A stretch of 47,390 bases of DNA from an uncultured Eubacteriales bacterium (lineage in GTDB: Bacteria; Bacillota; Clostridia; Oscillospirales; Acutalibacteraceae): positions 1 through 47,390 of the forward strand of contig ONFJ01000004.1 of NCBI GenBank assembly GCA_900317085.1. Reading direction: 5' to 3'. Below, piece by piece: positions 1 through 7,888 of this stretch. Both the position numbers and the translations under genes were made by a program. The notes below the pieces were generated by a model that had not been told where the DNA came from, made no database searches, and saw only the letters and a list, made by a program, of their open reading frames with translations. Numbering within the stretch: the first letter of the stretch is position 1; every line of letters begins with the position of its first letter.

Positions 1-120
1 GCGGGCATCCCGGTCATCTGCATCCCGGACATCAAACAGCCCGAACCGTACTACGCCGAAAAGGCGACGAAAGTTGTCCGGTCAGCGCTTGACGTCCCTG
101 CTCTCTTTGATTTACACTAA
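1..120 (+). CDS. C-terminal fragment of a HAD-superfamily (subfamily IA, beta-phosphoglucomutase-like) hydrolase
   Basis: The window opens inside a gene that reads through in frame 1 for 39 codons and stops at a TAA. The fragment begins AGIPVICIPD and continues KQPEPYYAEKA. A small hydrophobic strand, then PD, then a proline a few residues on, ending in a helix that reads like VVRSALDVPALFD, is the usual C-terminus of HAD-IA phosphatases and phosphoglucomutases. There it follows the last core strand after motif IV. No catalytic motif lies in the visible part, so the substrate cannot be named. The family assignment rests on this short tail and is moderately sure. Confidence 0.55.
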   Translation, partial: AGIPVICIPDIKQPEPYYAEKATKVVRSALDVPALFDLH

Positions 121-157
121 ATAGCGTGTGAGAAATCAGAATGAGGGGAAATCCGTT

Positions 158-712
158 ATGACGCAGCAAAGAGAACGCCAGGTCCTGCTGTGGGCCGGCG
201 TCGCATTCCTGGCACTGGCAGTCGTGCTGTTCGTGCTGACCGTCGTTGTCGACGCGCTCGACAATGTCTGGGAACCTCTCTTTGTCTTAGTGCTGGGCCT
301 CGGCTGTCAGTGCTTCATCCGGTTCTTCCTGACGACGAACGTGCAGTATGACCACGACCGGCTGTTCGTGACCACCTCCGGCTGGTTCCAGAAGAACCGG
401 TTCGACAAGTGGCTCATCAAAAAAGACCCGGTCCGCAAATGGGCCGACCTGTCCGACTACGACATGGACGCGTTCCTCGTGGTCCCGGGGCAGCGGGAGG
501 TGACCGTCCAGCACACCTGCACGCTGGAACTGCTCTATGAGCTGGCCGCGTTCCTCGCGTACCTGCCCCTCGTCATGATCATCCCGGCCGACCGCAAGGT
601 CGAGGCATTCCTCGTGCTGCTGGTGCCGGCCGTCCTGTTCTCCGCCTGGGCCGTGTTTTCCGCTGCCCGCGCGAGACATTACCGATTCCAAGTAAAAGCC
701 GGGAGGGCTTGA
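158..712 (+). CDS. Uncharacterised four-helix membrane protein
   Basis: A 184-residue protein of unknown function. Two hydrophobic segments lie near the N-terminus (about residues 9-32 and 38-58). A polar middle section rich in Trp, Lys and Asp follows (about 60-122), then two more hydrophobic segments (about 125-170) and a short basic tail. This suggests an integral membrane protein with the middle section on one face. An upstream in-frame GTG at 128 was rejected because it has no ribosome binding site, while GAGGGG lies nine bases before the ATG at 158. The next gene starts two bases after this stop with its own GGGAGGG site, so the two are probably cotranscribed. No family motif was recognised. 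Confidence 0.6.
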   Translation: MTQQRERQVLLWAGVAFLALAVVLFVLTVVVDALDNVWEPLFVLVLGLGCQCFIRFFLTTNVQYDHDRLFVTTSGWFQKNRFDKWLIKKDPVRKWADLSDYDMDAFLVVPGQREVTVQHTCTLELLYELAAFLAYLPLVMIIPADRKVEAFLVLLVPAVLFSAWAVFSAARARHYRFQVKAGRA

Positions 713-713
713 T

Positions 714-1502
714 ATGGCAGATACCAAAAAACCGTTCGAAGAAGTGTCCGCGGAGGACGCTCAGGCGATGTTCGCCAATGCCGCCAAAGCATTGGGCGGC
801 AGCCAGGGCCGTTCCGCGGGGTTCCGCAGAGTGTCCATTCCGGTGAGTGAACCGGTCCGTCCGGAACCGCTCCCGAAAGAGGAGGTCAAGGTCGAAGCGG
901 CGGTCGTCGAAGAGGCGGCTGTGGAAGAGCGCTTCGTAGAGCCCGTCCGTCCGGCCGAGACCATTGCTCCGGAGAAACCCCAGAGCAAACGCAAGGCCTG
1001 GTACCTCAAGAAGCGCAAAGAGGAAGAGGAGGAGTCACTTCCTATCTCGAAGGACAAGCTGAGAGAGCGCAGAGCCGCCAGAGAGGCCTCCGAAGAGGCG
1101 GAAGTCGTTGCGGCCGCGGCCGCAGCTCCCGTGGTCGAGGAACTCGCGGAAGACGAGGACATCCGCATCGCGGAGAGCCGCCCGTCCCGCATCTCGTCCG
1201 AGGATGAGTACGATGACTATGACGAGCGCTACGACTTCGGTGCCACCACCGTCATCCCCAGCGCTGTGGTCTTCGACTATTACGATGACTACGACGAAGA
1301 GTATGACGACGAGGACTACGAGCCCACGAACGAAGAGATCGAAGAGGAAGTCGCGTTCTCGGCCCTCGAACAGGCGCTGAATCGCCACAAGGAAGTCTAC
1401 GGTGACACCCGCAAAGGCCGCCGGAACCGCTACCACGACTACGGCTTCGGCATGGGCATCAGCTTCGACGGCCCCGACTACGAGGACGACGAAGACTATT
1501 AA
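714..1502 (+). CDS. Acidic, low-complexity soluble protein of unknown function
   Basis: This 262-residue protein is mostly disordered by composition. An N-terminal stretch of ordinary composition (about 1-50, with a helix-like VSAEDAQAMFANAAKAL) is followed by Glu/Val/Pro-rich sequence and a short basic patch around residues 90-105 (KRKAWYLKKRK). An Ala/Glu section comes next, then long Asp/Tyr/Glu tracts (about 163-205 and the C-terminus). There is no signal peptide or membrane segment, so it is probably cytoplasmic. It may work with the membrane protein just upstream, two bases away. Similar Asp-Tyr tracts appear in the cytoplasmic part of the protein at 33030-33605. No known domain was recognised. 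Confidence 0.6.
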   Translation: MADTKKPFEEVSAEDAQAMFANAAKALGGSQGRSAGFRRVSIPVSEPVRPEPLPKEEVKVEAAVVEEAAVEERFVEPVRPAETIAPEKPQSKRKAWYLKKRKEEEEESLPISKDKLRERRAAREASEEAEVVAAAAAAPVVEELAEDEDIRIAESRPSRISSEDEYDDYDERYDFGATTVIPSAVVFDYYDDYDEEYDDEDYEPTNEEIEEEVAFSALEQALNRHKEVYGDTRKGRRNRYHDYGFGMGISFDGPDYEDDEDY

Positions 1503-1514
1503 AGACAAAACAGA

Positions 1515-1547
1515 AGACCTCAGGACAGCTGTCCTGAGGTCTCTTTT
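1515..1547. terminator. Two-way intrinsic terminator between convergent genes
   Basis: A perfect 28-base palindrome (arms AGACCTCAGGACAG and its complement) runs from 1515 to 1542, followed by CTTTTC on the plus strand and preceded by an A-rich run. It sits between the stops of the acidic protein gene and the convergent gene ending at 1557, so it can serve both. Confidence 0.8.
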
Positions 1548-1556
1548 CATGTTTCC

Positions 1557-1895
1557 TTATTCGTTGTTGTCCCGTAACTGCTCGACGAGCTTTCGGGACT
1601 CTTCGGTCATGTCGTCCATCTTCTCCTGGTTGTACCGCATGGTGGTGAACCCGTAGATGGAGGCGAGGATGCCGACGCCGACGGCGAAGGCCAGAAGGAT
1701 GAGCATCTGTTTTCCGAGGCCTTTCTTCTGCGTGCCTTCTTCGGCCGCTGCCTGCGCGTCCGCTTCGTCCGCCTGCGCTTCGGCGACGACTTTGGTGGCC
1801 GTGGTGGTCGTGGCGGCCAGCGCCGTGGTGCCGAGGAGGCTTCCGAAGACCAGGACCAGTGCGAGGAGCATGGAGAGGAGCTTGAGTCGTTTCAT
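1557..1895 (-). CDS. Small exported membrane-anchored protein, unknown function
   Basis: A 112-residue protein. Residues 1-27 form a typical signal peptide (MKRLKLLSMLLALVLVFGSL, cleavage likely after ALA). A Thr-rich and then Ala/Glu/Asp-rich linker follows, then a second hydrophobic segment (about residues 63-84) and a short charged tail that could form a coiled coil. It is probably anchored by the second helix, with the acidic linker outside the cell. The ATG at 1895 was chosen because the signal peptide begins there and AGGGAG lies about eleven bases upstream; longer in-frame extensions add no sensible sequence. It is monocistronic with its own promoter and terminator. No family recognised. 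Confidence 0.65.
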   Translation of the reverse strand: MKRLKLLSMLLALVLVFGSLLGTTALAATTTTATKVVAEAQADEADAQAAAEEGTQKKGLGKQMLILLAFAVGVGILASIYGFTTMRYNQEKMDDMTEESRKLVEQLRDNNE

Positions 1896-1943
1896 AGTAT
1901 GTGATCTCCCTGTGTCAGTCATTTTTGGTTCATTGCTGAAAGT

Positions 1944-1972
1944 ATTATAGCACAGAGCGCCCCATAGAACCA
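1944..1972 (-). promoter_or_regulatory. Promoter of the small exported protein gene
   Basis: Reading on the minus strand, TGGTTC and TATAAT are separated by 17 bases, and TGC directly precedes the -10, giving an extended -10. The start codon lies about 50 bases downstream. Confidence 0.6.
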
Positions 1973-2000
1973 TTCTTGGGCCTGTCATTTTTTCGTAACA

Positions 2001-2009
2001 TGGTATAAT
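2001..2009 (+). promoter_or_regulatory. Extended -10 promoter for sbcDC
   Basis: TGGTATAAT is a perfect extended -10. The best -35 match (CTGTCA, 1982-1987, spacing 16) is weak. It lies about 40 bases before the sbcD start and is the only promoter-like sequence in the gap. Confidence 0.55.
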
Positions 2010-2046
2010 GTTCCACAGAGACCCTTTCCCCGGAAGGAGCAACTGC

Positions 2047-3231
2047 ATGAAACTATTCCACCTCGCGGACCTGCACATCGGAAAACAGGTCCATAACGTT
2101 TCCCTGCTGCCGGACCAGCGGTACATCCTGGACCAGGTCCTCGAAGCGGTGAAGCGGGAACGGCCGGATGCCGTTCTGCTCTGCGGCGACATCTATGACA
2201 AACCGCAGATCTCCCGGGAGGCGGAGAAACTGTACGACCGGTTCCTCACCGACCTGACCGCCTGCGGCCAGCCGGTGTTCATCATCAGCGGGAACCACGA
2301 CTCCGCGGCCCACGTGGGCTACTTCTCCGACCTCCTCAAAAAGAATGAACTCTACACGACGGCTCCGGAATTCACCGGGGTCCGGGGACCCGTGACCCTC
2401 GAGGACGAATACGGCCCGGTCCATTTCTGGCTGATGCCGTTCCTGAAGCCCGTCGACGTGCGGGCCGCGTACCCGGAGGAGGACTTCCCGGAGGTGAAGA
2501 CGGACAGCTACCACAACGCCATCGGCTCGGTCGTGGCACAGATGGACGTGGACCCGTCGGAGCGAAACGTGTTGCTGGCCCACCAGTTCGTCGTGAAGTC
2601 GGTCGGCGCGGGGCAGGAGCCCGGTGTCGAAAAGACCGACTCGGAAGTCCTCAGCATCGGCGGCCTCGACGGTGTCGGCGCCGACCTGTTCGATGAGTTT
2701 GATTATGTCGCGCTGGGACACTTACATCGCCCCCAGAAGGCAGGCCGGGAGACCGTGCGCTACAGTGGCACCCCGCTCAAGTACTCCTTCTCGGAGGCGA
2801 ACGACCAAAAGAGCATCACCATAGTGGAACTCGGTCCCAAGGGCGATGTACGGCTCGACACCCTCCCGCTGATTTCGATGAGGGACATGCGCCGCATCTC
2901 CGGCAGCTTTGCGGAGGTCACCGACCCGGTCTTTTATGAGACCCAGGAGCGGGAGGATTATCTGGAAATCACCCTGACCGATGACTCCGAAGTCCCCGGC
3001 GCGTTTTCCAGACTGAGAAGCATTTACCCGAACCTTCTGTCCCTGCGCTATGAGGGGACGGAGCGTTCGTTCGACCTTTCGGGCTTCACCGTGAAGGATC
3101 TCGAGGAGACCGACCCCTTCGACTTCGTGGCAGGGTTCTTCCGGGATCAGACCGGCAAAGACCTGAAGCCGGAGCAGGAGGACCTGCTGAAAGGCCTGAT
3201 GGCCGAGCTGTGGGGAGGTGACGCGGAATGA
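2047..3231 (+). CDS. sbcD: SbcD: nuclease subunit of the SbcCD (Mre11-Rad50) complex
   Basis: The Mre11-type metallophosphoesterase that, with SbcC, cuts DNA hairpins and processes blocked double-strand ends in the cytoplasm. The 394-residue protein shows the phosphoesterase motifs in order: DLHIG at residues 8-12, GDIYD near 57, GNHD near 83 and GHLH near 225, all with the metal-binding Asp, Asn and His residues present. Length is normal for the family. The start at 2047 was chosen over an upstream in-frame ATG (2008) because GGAAGGAG lies seven bases before it and the conserved strand MKLFHLAD begins there. The stop overlaps the sbcC start by four bases (ATGA), so the two are translationally coupled. 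Confidence 0.95.
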   Translation: MKLFHLADLHIGKQVHNVSLLPDQRYILDQVLEAVKRERPDAVLLCGDIYDKPQISREAEKLYDRFLTDLTACGQPVFIISGNHDSAAHVGYFSDLLKKNELYTTAPEFTGVRGPVTLEDEYGPVHFWLMPFLKPVDVRAAYPEEDFPEVKTDSYHNAIGSVVAQMDVDPSERNVLLAHQFVVKSVGAGQEPGVEKTDSEVLSIGGLDGVGADLFDEFDYVALGHLHRPQKAGRETVRYSGTPLKYSFSEANDQKSITIVELGPKGDVRLDTLPLISMRDMRRISGSFAEVTDPVFYETQEREDYLEITLTDDSEVPGAFSRLRSIYPNLLSLRYEGTERSFDLSGFTVKDLEETDPFDFVAGFFRDQTGKDLKPEQEDLLKGLMAELWGGDAE

Positions 3232-5996
3232 GACCTCTGAGCCTGACCCTGTCCGCCTTCGGACCCTATGCCGGGGAGACGACCATCGACTTCTCGAAAC
3301 TCGGGGACAGCGGACTGTACCTCATCACCGGCGACACCGGAGCGGGCAAGACGACCCTTTTCGACGCCATCGTCTATGCGCTGTACGGCGGCGCCAGCGG
3401 CACCGACCGGGAAAAGGACCCGAAGAGCCTCGCGAGCAACTACGCGGAAGCGGGCACGCCGTCCTACGTGGACTTCACGTTCTCCTGCCGCGGTGCCGAG
3501 TACCGGGCCTTCCGGTGTGTGAACCAGGAAGGGCGCCAAAGAGTGCTCATCGACGGCAAGAACCAGCTGCAGGAAGCGGTCCTGTTCGACGGGAACGGGA
3601 CGCCCATCGCCAGCAAGGTCCGGGAAGTGACGACAGCGGTCGAAGAACTGCTGGGCCTCACCCGAGACCAGTTCGTGCAGATCGTCATGATCGCCCAGGG
3701 GCAGTTCCGGGAACTGCTGACCGCTGACGAAAAAGTCCGGGGACCCATCCTCGCGAAACTGTTCCAGACGGAAAAATACGCTGCGTTGCAGACCGGCGTG
3801 GGCGATGTACTGTCGTCCCAGAACACGGTCTGTTCCGACCTGAAACGGGACCTCGACCACCTCGTGTCCTCGGTCTCTTTCGGGGAAGAGGAGGAACCCT
3901 TCGATGTCGTGGCCGCTGAGGCCCGTTCCGAGGAGTTCCTGACACTGCTCGAGAACCATGTTACCGAAGACAAAAACGCCCTGAAAACGGCGCAGAGCGA
4001 AAAAACAGAGCTGGACAAGAACCTCGCGGCACTGCAAAAACAGAAGGGCGCCGATGAAGCGCTCCTGAAACAGGCCGGAGACCTGGCCGGTGTCCTGGCT
4101 TCGCTGGAGACGGCAGAGAAGACCTTTGCAGACAGCAAGACGGCCTTCGATGCCGAGAACACCGAAGCGCGCGGGAAGGAGCGGGAAGCCCTTGCGGCGC
4201 AGATCACCCGTGAGACCGACCAGCTGGGTGAGTACGAGAAACTCGATGAAAAGCAGAACGCGTTTACCGCATTCTTGAAAGACCTCGAAGAAAAAGAGGT
4301 GAAGTATGCCCGGGAATCGAAACTGCAGAGCGCGGAAGAGGAACGGCAGAAGAACCTCGAGGCAGAGCAGAACGACCTGCTCTCCGCCCCGAAAGAACGG
4401 ACCGAATGGACCCATGCGCGGGACGCGGCCGAAGAACGGGGCAAAGTGCTGGGTGCCCTTCAGTCCCGACTGAACACCTATGCGTCCGGGAAGAAGACCC
4501 TGAAACAGTTGCAGGACGACTTTACCAATAAGAAAACCCAATACGATACAGCCGAAGCCCGGCGGAAGGTGCTGGAAGACCAGTACCTGAACGCCCAGGC
4601 CGGCATCCTGGCCGACACACTGGTCGACGGGGAACCCTGTCCGGTCTGCGGCTCCACGAGCCACCCGCACTGCGCGGTCCTCCCGGAGAACACCCCGGAG
4701 AAAGCCGATGTGGACAGGGCCAAGGCAGACGAAGAGACGGCACGGACCGCTGCGGAACGAGCCTCCACGCAGGTGGCGGAACAGCGCGCCGCACTGGAAC
4801 AGCAGGAACTGGTTCTGACCAAAGACTGCGAGGCGCTGGACCTGCCCTTCGGCGAGGGGACCGGCTCCGCTTTACAGGCGAAACTGGAAGAGAACCGGGC
4901 CCTTCAGGAGAACCTGAACACCTCCGGGGAAGTACTGCAGAAGAAAGTGGCCCGACTCGAGGAACTGAACGAAGACCTGCCGAAACGGAAGCGTGCCAAT
5001 GAGACCCGTGCAAAAGAACTCGGTGAGCTGAAGACGTCCATCGCCACCCTGTTCGGGCAGAAAGAGGCTCTCCGTAACGAACTCGAAGAGGCGCAGAAAA
5101 AACTGCCCCACGAGTCCCTGCAGAAGGCACAGGAAGCGCTCCGGAATCTGACCGCGAAGCAGACCGCTCTGACAACGGCGCTGGAAACCGCACGCAAGGC
5201 GTTCGAGACTGCAAAGGAGACGAAACTCGCACTCACCTCGCAGCAGGAGACGCTGGAAAAGGCGCTGGAAGGCTTCGACAGGGAGGCCGCGGAGAAACGG
5301 GTACGGGACATCGAGGCGCTGACGAAGCAGGGGAAAGACCTGGAGCAGGCGGTCATCGACGGCACGAACACGTTGCGGAACGATGAAGAAGCGCTGAAAA
5401 CCGCGAAGAAGCTGCTCACTGACCTGGCGGAAGCCCGGGAAAAACAGCGCTGGCTCTCGGAACTCGACCAGGTATTCAACGGCAAGCTGACGAGCGAAGG
5501 CCGACTGAAACTGGAGACGTATGTCCAGGCCATCTACTTCGATCAGGTGCTGGGCCTCGCGAACCGGCGGCTCTATGTTATGACCGGCGGCCAGTACGAA
5601 CTCGCACGGCAGACCGAGGCGGGGGACAAGCGGTCCGGCTATGCGCTGAACCTCGACGTCATCGACCACTATGGCGATGTATCCCGTCGTTCCGTACGGA
5701 CCCTCTCCGGCGGTGAGTCGTTCCTGGCGTCTCTGGCCCTGGCCCTTGGCCTTTCGGACCTCATCCAGGAACAGGCCGGCGGCATCCAGCTCGACACCCT
5801 CTTCGTGGATGAAGGCTTCGGCAGCCTCGACTCCGAGTCCCTCGAGAAAGCACTTCAGACCCTCGAAGAACTGGGGGAGGAGCACCGCCTCGTCGGCATC
5901 ATCTCCCACGTGGAGGAACTGGAGCAGCGCATCGACAAACAGATCGATGTCAGAAAGCTTCCCTCCGGCGGCAGTGTCGCGACGCTGCGGGTGTGA
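3228..5996 (+). CDS. sbcC: SbcC: Rad50-like ATPase subunit of SbcCD
   Basis: A 922-residue SMC-like ATPase that pairs with SbcD. The N-terminal half-domain has the Walker A loop GDTGAGKTT (residues 35-43). Two long Glu/Lys/Gln-rich coiled-coil arms flank the zinc hook CPVC (residues 471-474), through which dimers join. The C-terminal half-domain has the ABC signature LSGGESF (about 826-833), the Walker B strand ending FVDEGFGSLD (about 858-868) and the switch His in IISHVEEL. Everything needed for activity is present and the length is typical. It starts within the sbcD stop and ends in a strong terminator, so sbcDC is a two-gene operon. Confidence 0.95.
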   Translation: MRPLSLTLSAFGPYAGETTIDFSKLGDSGLYLITGDTGAGKTTLFDAIVYALYGGASGTDREKDPKSLASNYAEAGTPSYVDFTFSCRGAEYRAFRCVNQEGRQRVLIDGKNQLQEAVLFDGNGTPIASKVREVTTAVEELLGLTRDQFVQIVMIAQGQFRELLTADEKVRGPILAKLFQTEKYAALQTGVGDVLSSQNTVCSDLKRDLDHLVSSVSFGEEEEPFDVVAAEARSEEFLTLLENHVTEDKNALKTAQSEKTELDKNLAALQKQKGADEALLKQAGDLAGVLASLETAEKTFADSKTAFDAENTEARGKEREALAAQITRETDQLGEYEKLDEKQNAFTAFLKDLEEKEVKYARESKLQSAEEERQKNLEAEQNDLLSAPKERTEWTHARDAAEERGKVLGALQSRLNTYASGKKTLKQLQDDFTNKKTQYDTAEARRKVLEDQYLNAQAGILADTLVDGEPCPVCGSTSHPHCAVLPENTPEKADVDRAKADEETARTAAERASTQVAEQRAALEQQELVLTKDCEALDLPFGEGTGSALQAKLEENRALQENLNTSGEVLQKKVARLEELNEDLPKRKRANETRAKELGELKTSIATLFGQKEALRNELEEAQKKLPHESLQKAQEALRNLTAKQTALTTALETARKAFETAKETKLALTSQQETLEKALEGFDREAAEKRVRDIEALTKQGKDLEQAVIDGTNTLRNDEEALKTAKKLLTDLAEAREKQRWLSELDQVFNGKLTSEGRLKLETYVQAIYFDQVLGLANRRLYVMTGGQYELARQTEAGDKRSGYALNLDVIDHYGDVSRRSVRTLSGGESFLASLALALGLSDLIQEQAGGIQLDTLFVDEGFGSLDSESLEKALQTLEELGEEHRLVGIISHVEELEQRIDKQIDVRKLPSGGSVATLRV

Positions 5997-6024
5997 GACT
6001 GCACACATTAGAAGACATGAGAAA

Positions 6025-6060
6025 AGCCCTTCACGGTTTCCCGTGAAGGGCTGACTTTTT
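6025..6060. terminator. Two-way terminator after sbcC and the SGNH hydrolase gene
   Basis: Twelve-base arms AGCCCTTCACGG and complement enclose a TTTC loop. The plus side runs into GACTTTTT and the minus side into a T-rich stretch. It separates convergent genes ending at 5996 and 6067. Confidence 0.85.
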
Positions 6061-6066
6061 GTTGGA

Positions 6067-7167
6067 TCAATAGACTCTGGCGGGCAGAGCTTCGATGATC
6101 TTGCTGGCTTCATACTGATGGCCCGCCGGGGTGGGGTGGGGGTTGAAGCCGCTGTTGCCGTACATGGTGGTGTTCTCGTAGAGGGACAGGAACGGGTGCG
6201 TGTCACAGAAGAGTTCGGTTTGCGTGACATCGACATAGTAGTATTGTCCGCGGTACTCGGTCTCGAAGGACTGCTTGAACTGGTTCATGGTGTTCAGCAT
6301 CGGCTGGTAGATGAGGTTCAGCGCGGTGTAGCCGCCACCGACGATGGGGCCGGCGTTGCCGACGGACCATGCCTTGTACGGGTTATAACTGCTGAGGGCG
6401 ACGATGGTGACGTCCGGGTTCAGCGCGTAGATCTGTTTGACGATGGCTCTGTAGTTATTGTAGAAGTCCGTGAGGTACTTGATGATCATGTCGAGCCAGG
6501 TACCCGCGTAGGTCGGCAGGTTGCCGGGGCGGGTGAAGATGGCGTTCAGGAATGCCTGGACGTTCCGCTGGATGGTGACGTCAGGGCCGTAGGTGGCGAG
6601 TTCCTGCTCCAGGGTGCCCTGGGGGTAGCCGTTCACGAGACCGTCCTGCTTGACGGAGTAGACCCAGGCGATGAGGTCGAACCAGGTGTCATTGACGCCG
6701 ATGTCCAGGGTGATGAGGTCAGCCTGTTTCACGGCTTTCTGATAGGCGGGACGCCAGTCGTTCAGGACTTCTTTGTTGTACCCGCCGAGGGTCATGTTCC
6801 AGGCCTGCGTCTGGAGGATCCAGTCGCCCTGGTTGCCGTTGTCCAGGAGGAACCGGAGTTCATTGGTCCGGAAGTCCGGGACACACATCTGGTTCAGGGT
6901 CCTGGCGCGGACCGCTTTGGCGACGAGGTCGGGGTATGCGCCCGGAATGCGGCGTCCGTACTGGACGAACTTGCCCGCTTTATTGTACTCGGGCAGACCG
7001 AACCCGGACCCGCAGCTGTCGCCGAGGGACGTATAGACTTTGTACTGGCGGACCCGGCCACCCTCTTCCGCGAAGGCCGCGACCGAGCTGACGCCCGCGA
7101 GGATGACCAGCATCAGGAAGACGGCGACGAACCGCTTCCCGTACCGATAAACACGTCTGTTCTCCAT
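6067..7167 (-). CDS. Secreted SGNH/GDSL-type hydrolase
   Basis: A 366-residue exported esterase/lipase-like protein. Residues 1-33 are a signal peptide ending AAFA. The mature protein has the block I motif SLGDS with nucleophile Ser51, a block III-like GVND near residue 155 that would complete the oxyanion hole, and a C-terminal HPTPAGH that carries the catalytic His. An Asp at the usual place two or three residues before that His is not obvious, so the catalytic pair may be arranged as in the SEST-like branch. The substrate is unknown. The ATG at 7167 follows GGAGGA at good spacing. The gene stands alone between a terminator and a tRNA promoter. Confidence 0.75.
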   Translation of the reverse strand: MENRRVYRYGKRFVAVFLMLVILAGVSSVAAFAEEGGRVRQYKVYTSLGDSCGSGFGLPEYNKAGKFVQYGRRIPGAYPDLVAKAVRARTLNQMCVPDFRTNELRFLLDNGNQGDWILQTQAWNMTLGGYNKEVLNDWRPAYQKAVKQADLITLDIGVNDTWFDLIAWVYSVKQDGLVNGYPQGTLEQELATYGPDVTIQRNVQAFLNAIFTRPGNLPTYAGTWLDMIIKYLTDFYNNYRAIVKQIYALNPDVTIVALSSYNPYKAWSVGNAGPIVGGGYTALNLIYQPMLNTMNQFKQSFETEYRGQYYYVDVTQTELFCDTHPFLSLYENTTMYGNSGFNPHPTPAGHQYEASKIIEALPARVY

Positions 7168-7283
7168 ATTCTTCCTCCGAAAAAACGAAATGTTTCACAC
7201 AACAAATAAGTTTACTATATTTTTTTGTAAAAGTATACAAACGTAAAGAGAAATATTCGCTTTTTTCGCACTTTTCGGGGCGA

Positions 7284-7312
7284 TTGACACAAAAAAGTAA
7301 ATGTGTTAGCAT
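7284..7312 (+). promoter_or_regulatory. Promoter of tRNA-Ser(UGA)
   Basis: TTGACA and TAGCAT are separated by 17 bases. The tRNA begins 14 bases after the -10. Confidence 0.75.
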
Positions 7313-7326
7313 ATTTTTCGCTATAT

Positions 7327-7417
7327 GGAGCGGTACTCAAGTGGTTTAAGAGACCGGTCTTGAAAACCGGTAGAGCATTCGCGTGCTGCGTGGGTTCGAA
7401 TCCCACCCGCTCCGCCA
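7327..7417 (+). tRNA. tRNA-Ser (anticodon UGA)
   Basis: A 91-base class II tRNA with a long variable arm. The acceptor stem GGAGCGG pairs with CCGCTCC, followed by discriminator G and an encoded CCA. The anticodon stem CCGGT/ACCGG holds the loop with TGA. The T arm contains GGTTCGAATCC. It reads UCA (and by wobble UCG) serine codons. Confidence 0.95.
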
Positions 7418-7426
7418 TTTTTCTTC

Positions 7427-7455
7427 TTTACACTTACCCCTAAAAATGGTAAACT
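7427..7455 (+). promoter_or_regulatory. Possible promoter of the second tRNA-Ser
   Basis: TTTACA and TAAACT are separated by 17 bases, about 50 bases before the tRNA. It is weaker than the promoter of the first tRNA, and read-through from that one is also possible. Confidence 0.45.
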
Positions 7456-7504
7456 GTTAAAGCATTCAAGGCAGACAACTCAATATTGTCATTGACTTTG
7501 ACCT

Positions 7505-7595
7505 GGAGAAGTACCCAAGAGGCCGAAGGGGCTCCCCTGCTAAGGGAGTAGGGCGTTTGCGCGTCGCGCGGGTTCAAATCCCGCCTTCTCCGCCA
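7505..7595 (+). tRNA. tRNA-Ser (anticodon GCU)
   Basis: A 91-base class II tRNA. The acceptor stem GGAGAAG pairs with CTTCTCC, then G and an encoded CCA. The anticodon stem CTCCC/GGGAG holds loop CTGCTAA, so it reads AGC and AGU. A long variable arm and a GGTTCAAATCC T arm are present. The two serine tRNAs may have arisen by divergence of neighbouring copies, but their stems differ. Confidence 0.95.
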
Positions 7596-7598
7596 AAA

Positions 7599-7633
7599 AA
7601 AGACTCGAAATCATTGTTGATTTCGAGTCTTTT
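7599..7633 (+). terminator. Terminator after the tRNA-Ser pair
   Basis: Fifteen-base arms beginning AAAGACTCGAAATCA enclose a TTGT loop and end in a short T run. It directly follows the encoded CCA. Confidence 0.8.
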
Positions 7634-7655
7634 CTGTTGAAGAGATAACCGTCGC

Positions 7656-7677
7656 GAGGGGTGAGCTACAAATACAA
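7656..7677. repeat. Degenerate second copy of the IS right-end sequence
   Basis: GAGGGGTGAGCTACAAATAC AA is an 18/22 match to the stretch at 7727-7748 (GTGGGGTGAACTGCAAATAT AA), 71 bases away in direct orientation. Each carries a terminal GTTCAC-like end (GTGARC here). This could be a duplicated right end or the trace of an earlier insertion of a related element. Confidence 0.5.
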
Positions 7678-7698
7678 ATTGCTTTGCGCATTTCCTCA

Positions 7699-7726
7699 GT
7701 GACGTTGCCACAAAAGGCAACGTCAC
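7699..7726. repeat. Perfect inverted repeat between the two right-end-like copies
   Basis: Eleven-base arms GTGACGTTGCC and GGCAACGTCAC enclose ACAAAA. No T run follows on either strand, so it is unlikely to be a terminator. It lies just outside the proposed element end at 7732, or inside the element if the outer copy at 7656 is the true end. Confidence 0.6.
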
Positions 7727-7757
7727 GTGGGGTGAACTGCAAATATAAGGCATTTGC
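7727..7757 (-). repeat. Proposed right end of the IS200/IS605-type element
   Basis: Read on the minus strand, an imperfect hairpin (GCAAAT...ATTTGC, 7739-7757) is followed by GTTCAC at 7737-7732. A subterminal hairpin followed by a short fixed end is the layout used by TnpA (Y1 transposase) elements. The exact cleavage point cannot be read from one copy. Confidence 0.45.
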
Positions 7758-7888
7758 TTCCTGCTTCATCGACAATTGCATCCAGACACAGAAGTGGAGG
7801 ATGTCTTACATCGTCTCCTATCGATGACGATACAGCATGCGCTGACAGGCTTGAATTCGGGCAGCTCCTGCCCTATGTGATCAATTGA
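7732..7888 (-). ncRNA. Probable omega (guide) RNA of the TnpB element
   Basis: TnpB nucleases use a guide RNA that comes from the 3' end of their own gene and the element's right end. The 157 bases after the tnpB stop are non-coding and can form several stems on the minus strand: GGGCAG/CTGCCC around GAG (7859-7873), ATCGTC/GACGAT (about 7811-7831) and the end hairpin at 7739-7757. The 5' limit may lie inside tnpB. The guide would be copied from the DNA just beyond 7732. The call rests on position and structure, not on comparison with a known omega RNA. Confidence 0.45.

Noticed and set aside
128..157. GTG start for the first membrane protein
   Set aside because: No ribosome binding site upstream, whereas GAGGGG is well placed for the ATG at 158.
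1035..1550. Long open frames opposite GC-rich genes (for example opposite the acidic protein, sbcC, valS, pgk and serA)
   Set aside because: They arise from codon bias in the real genes: they have low-complexity translations, no ribosome binding sites and no family resemblance.
7327..7595. Integration of the AT-rich island into a tRNA-Ser gene by an integrase
   Set aside because: Both tRNAs are complete, no integrase gene is present and no repeat of the tRNA 3' end was seen at the far side of the island.
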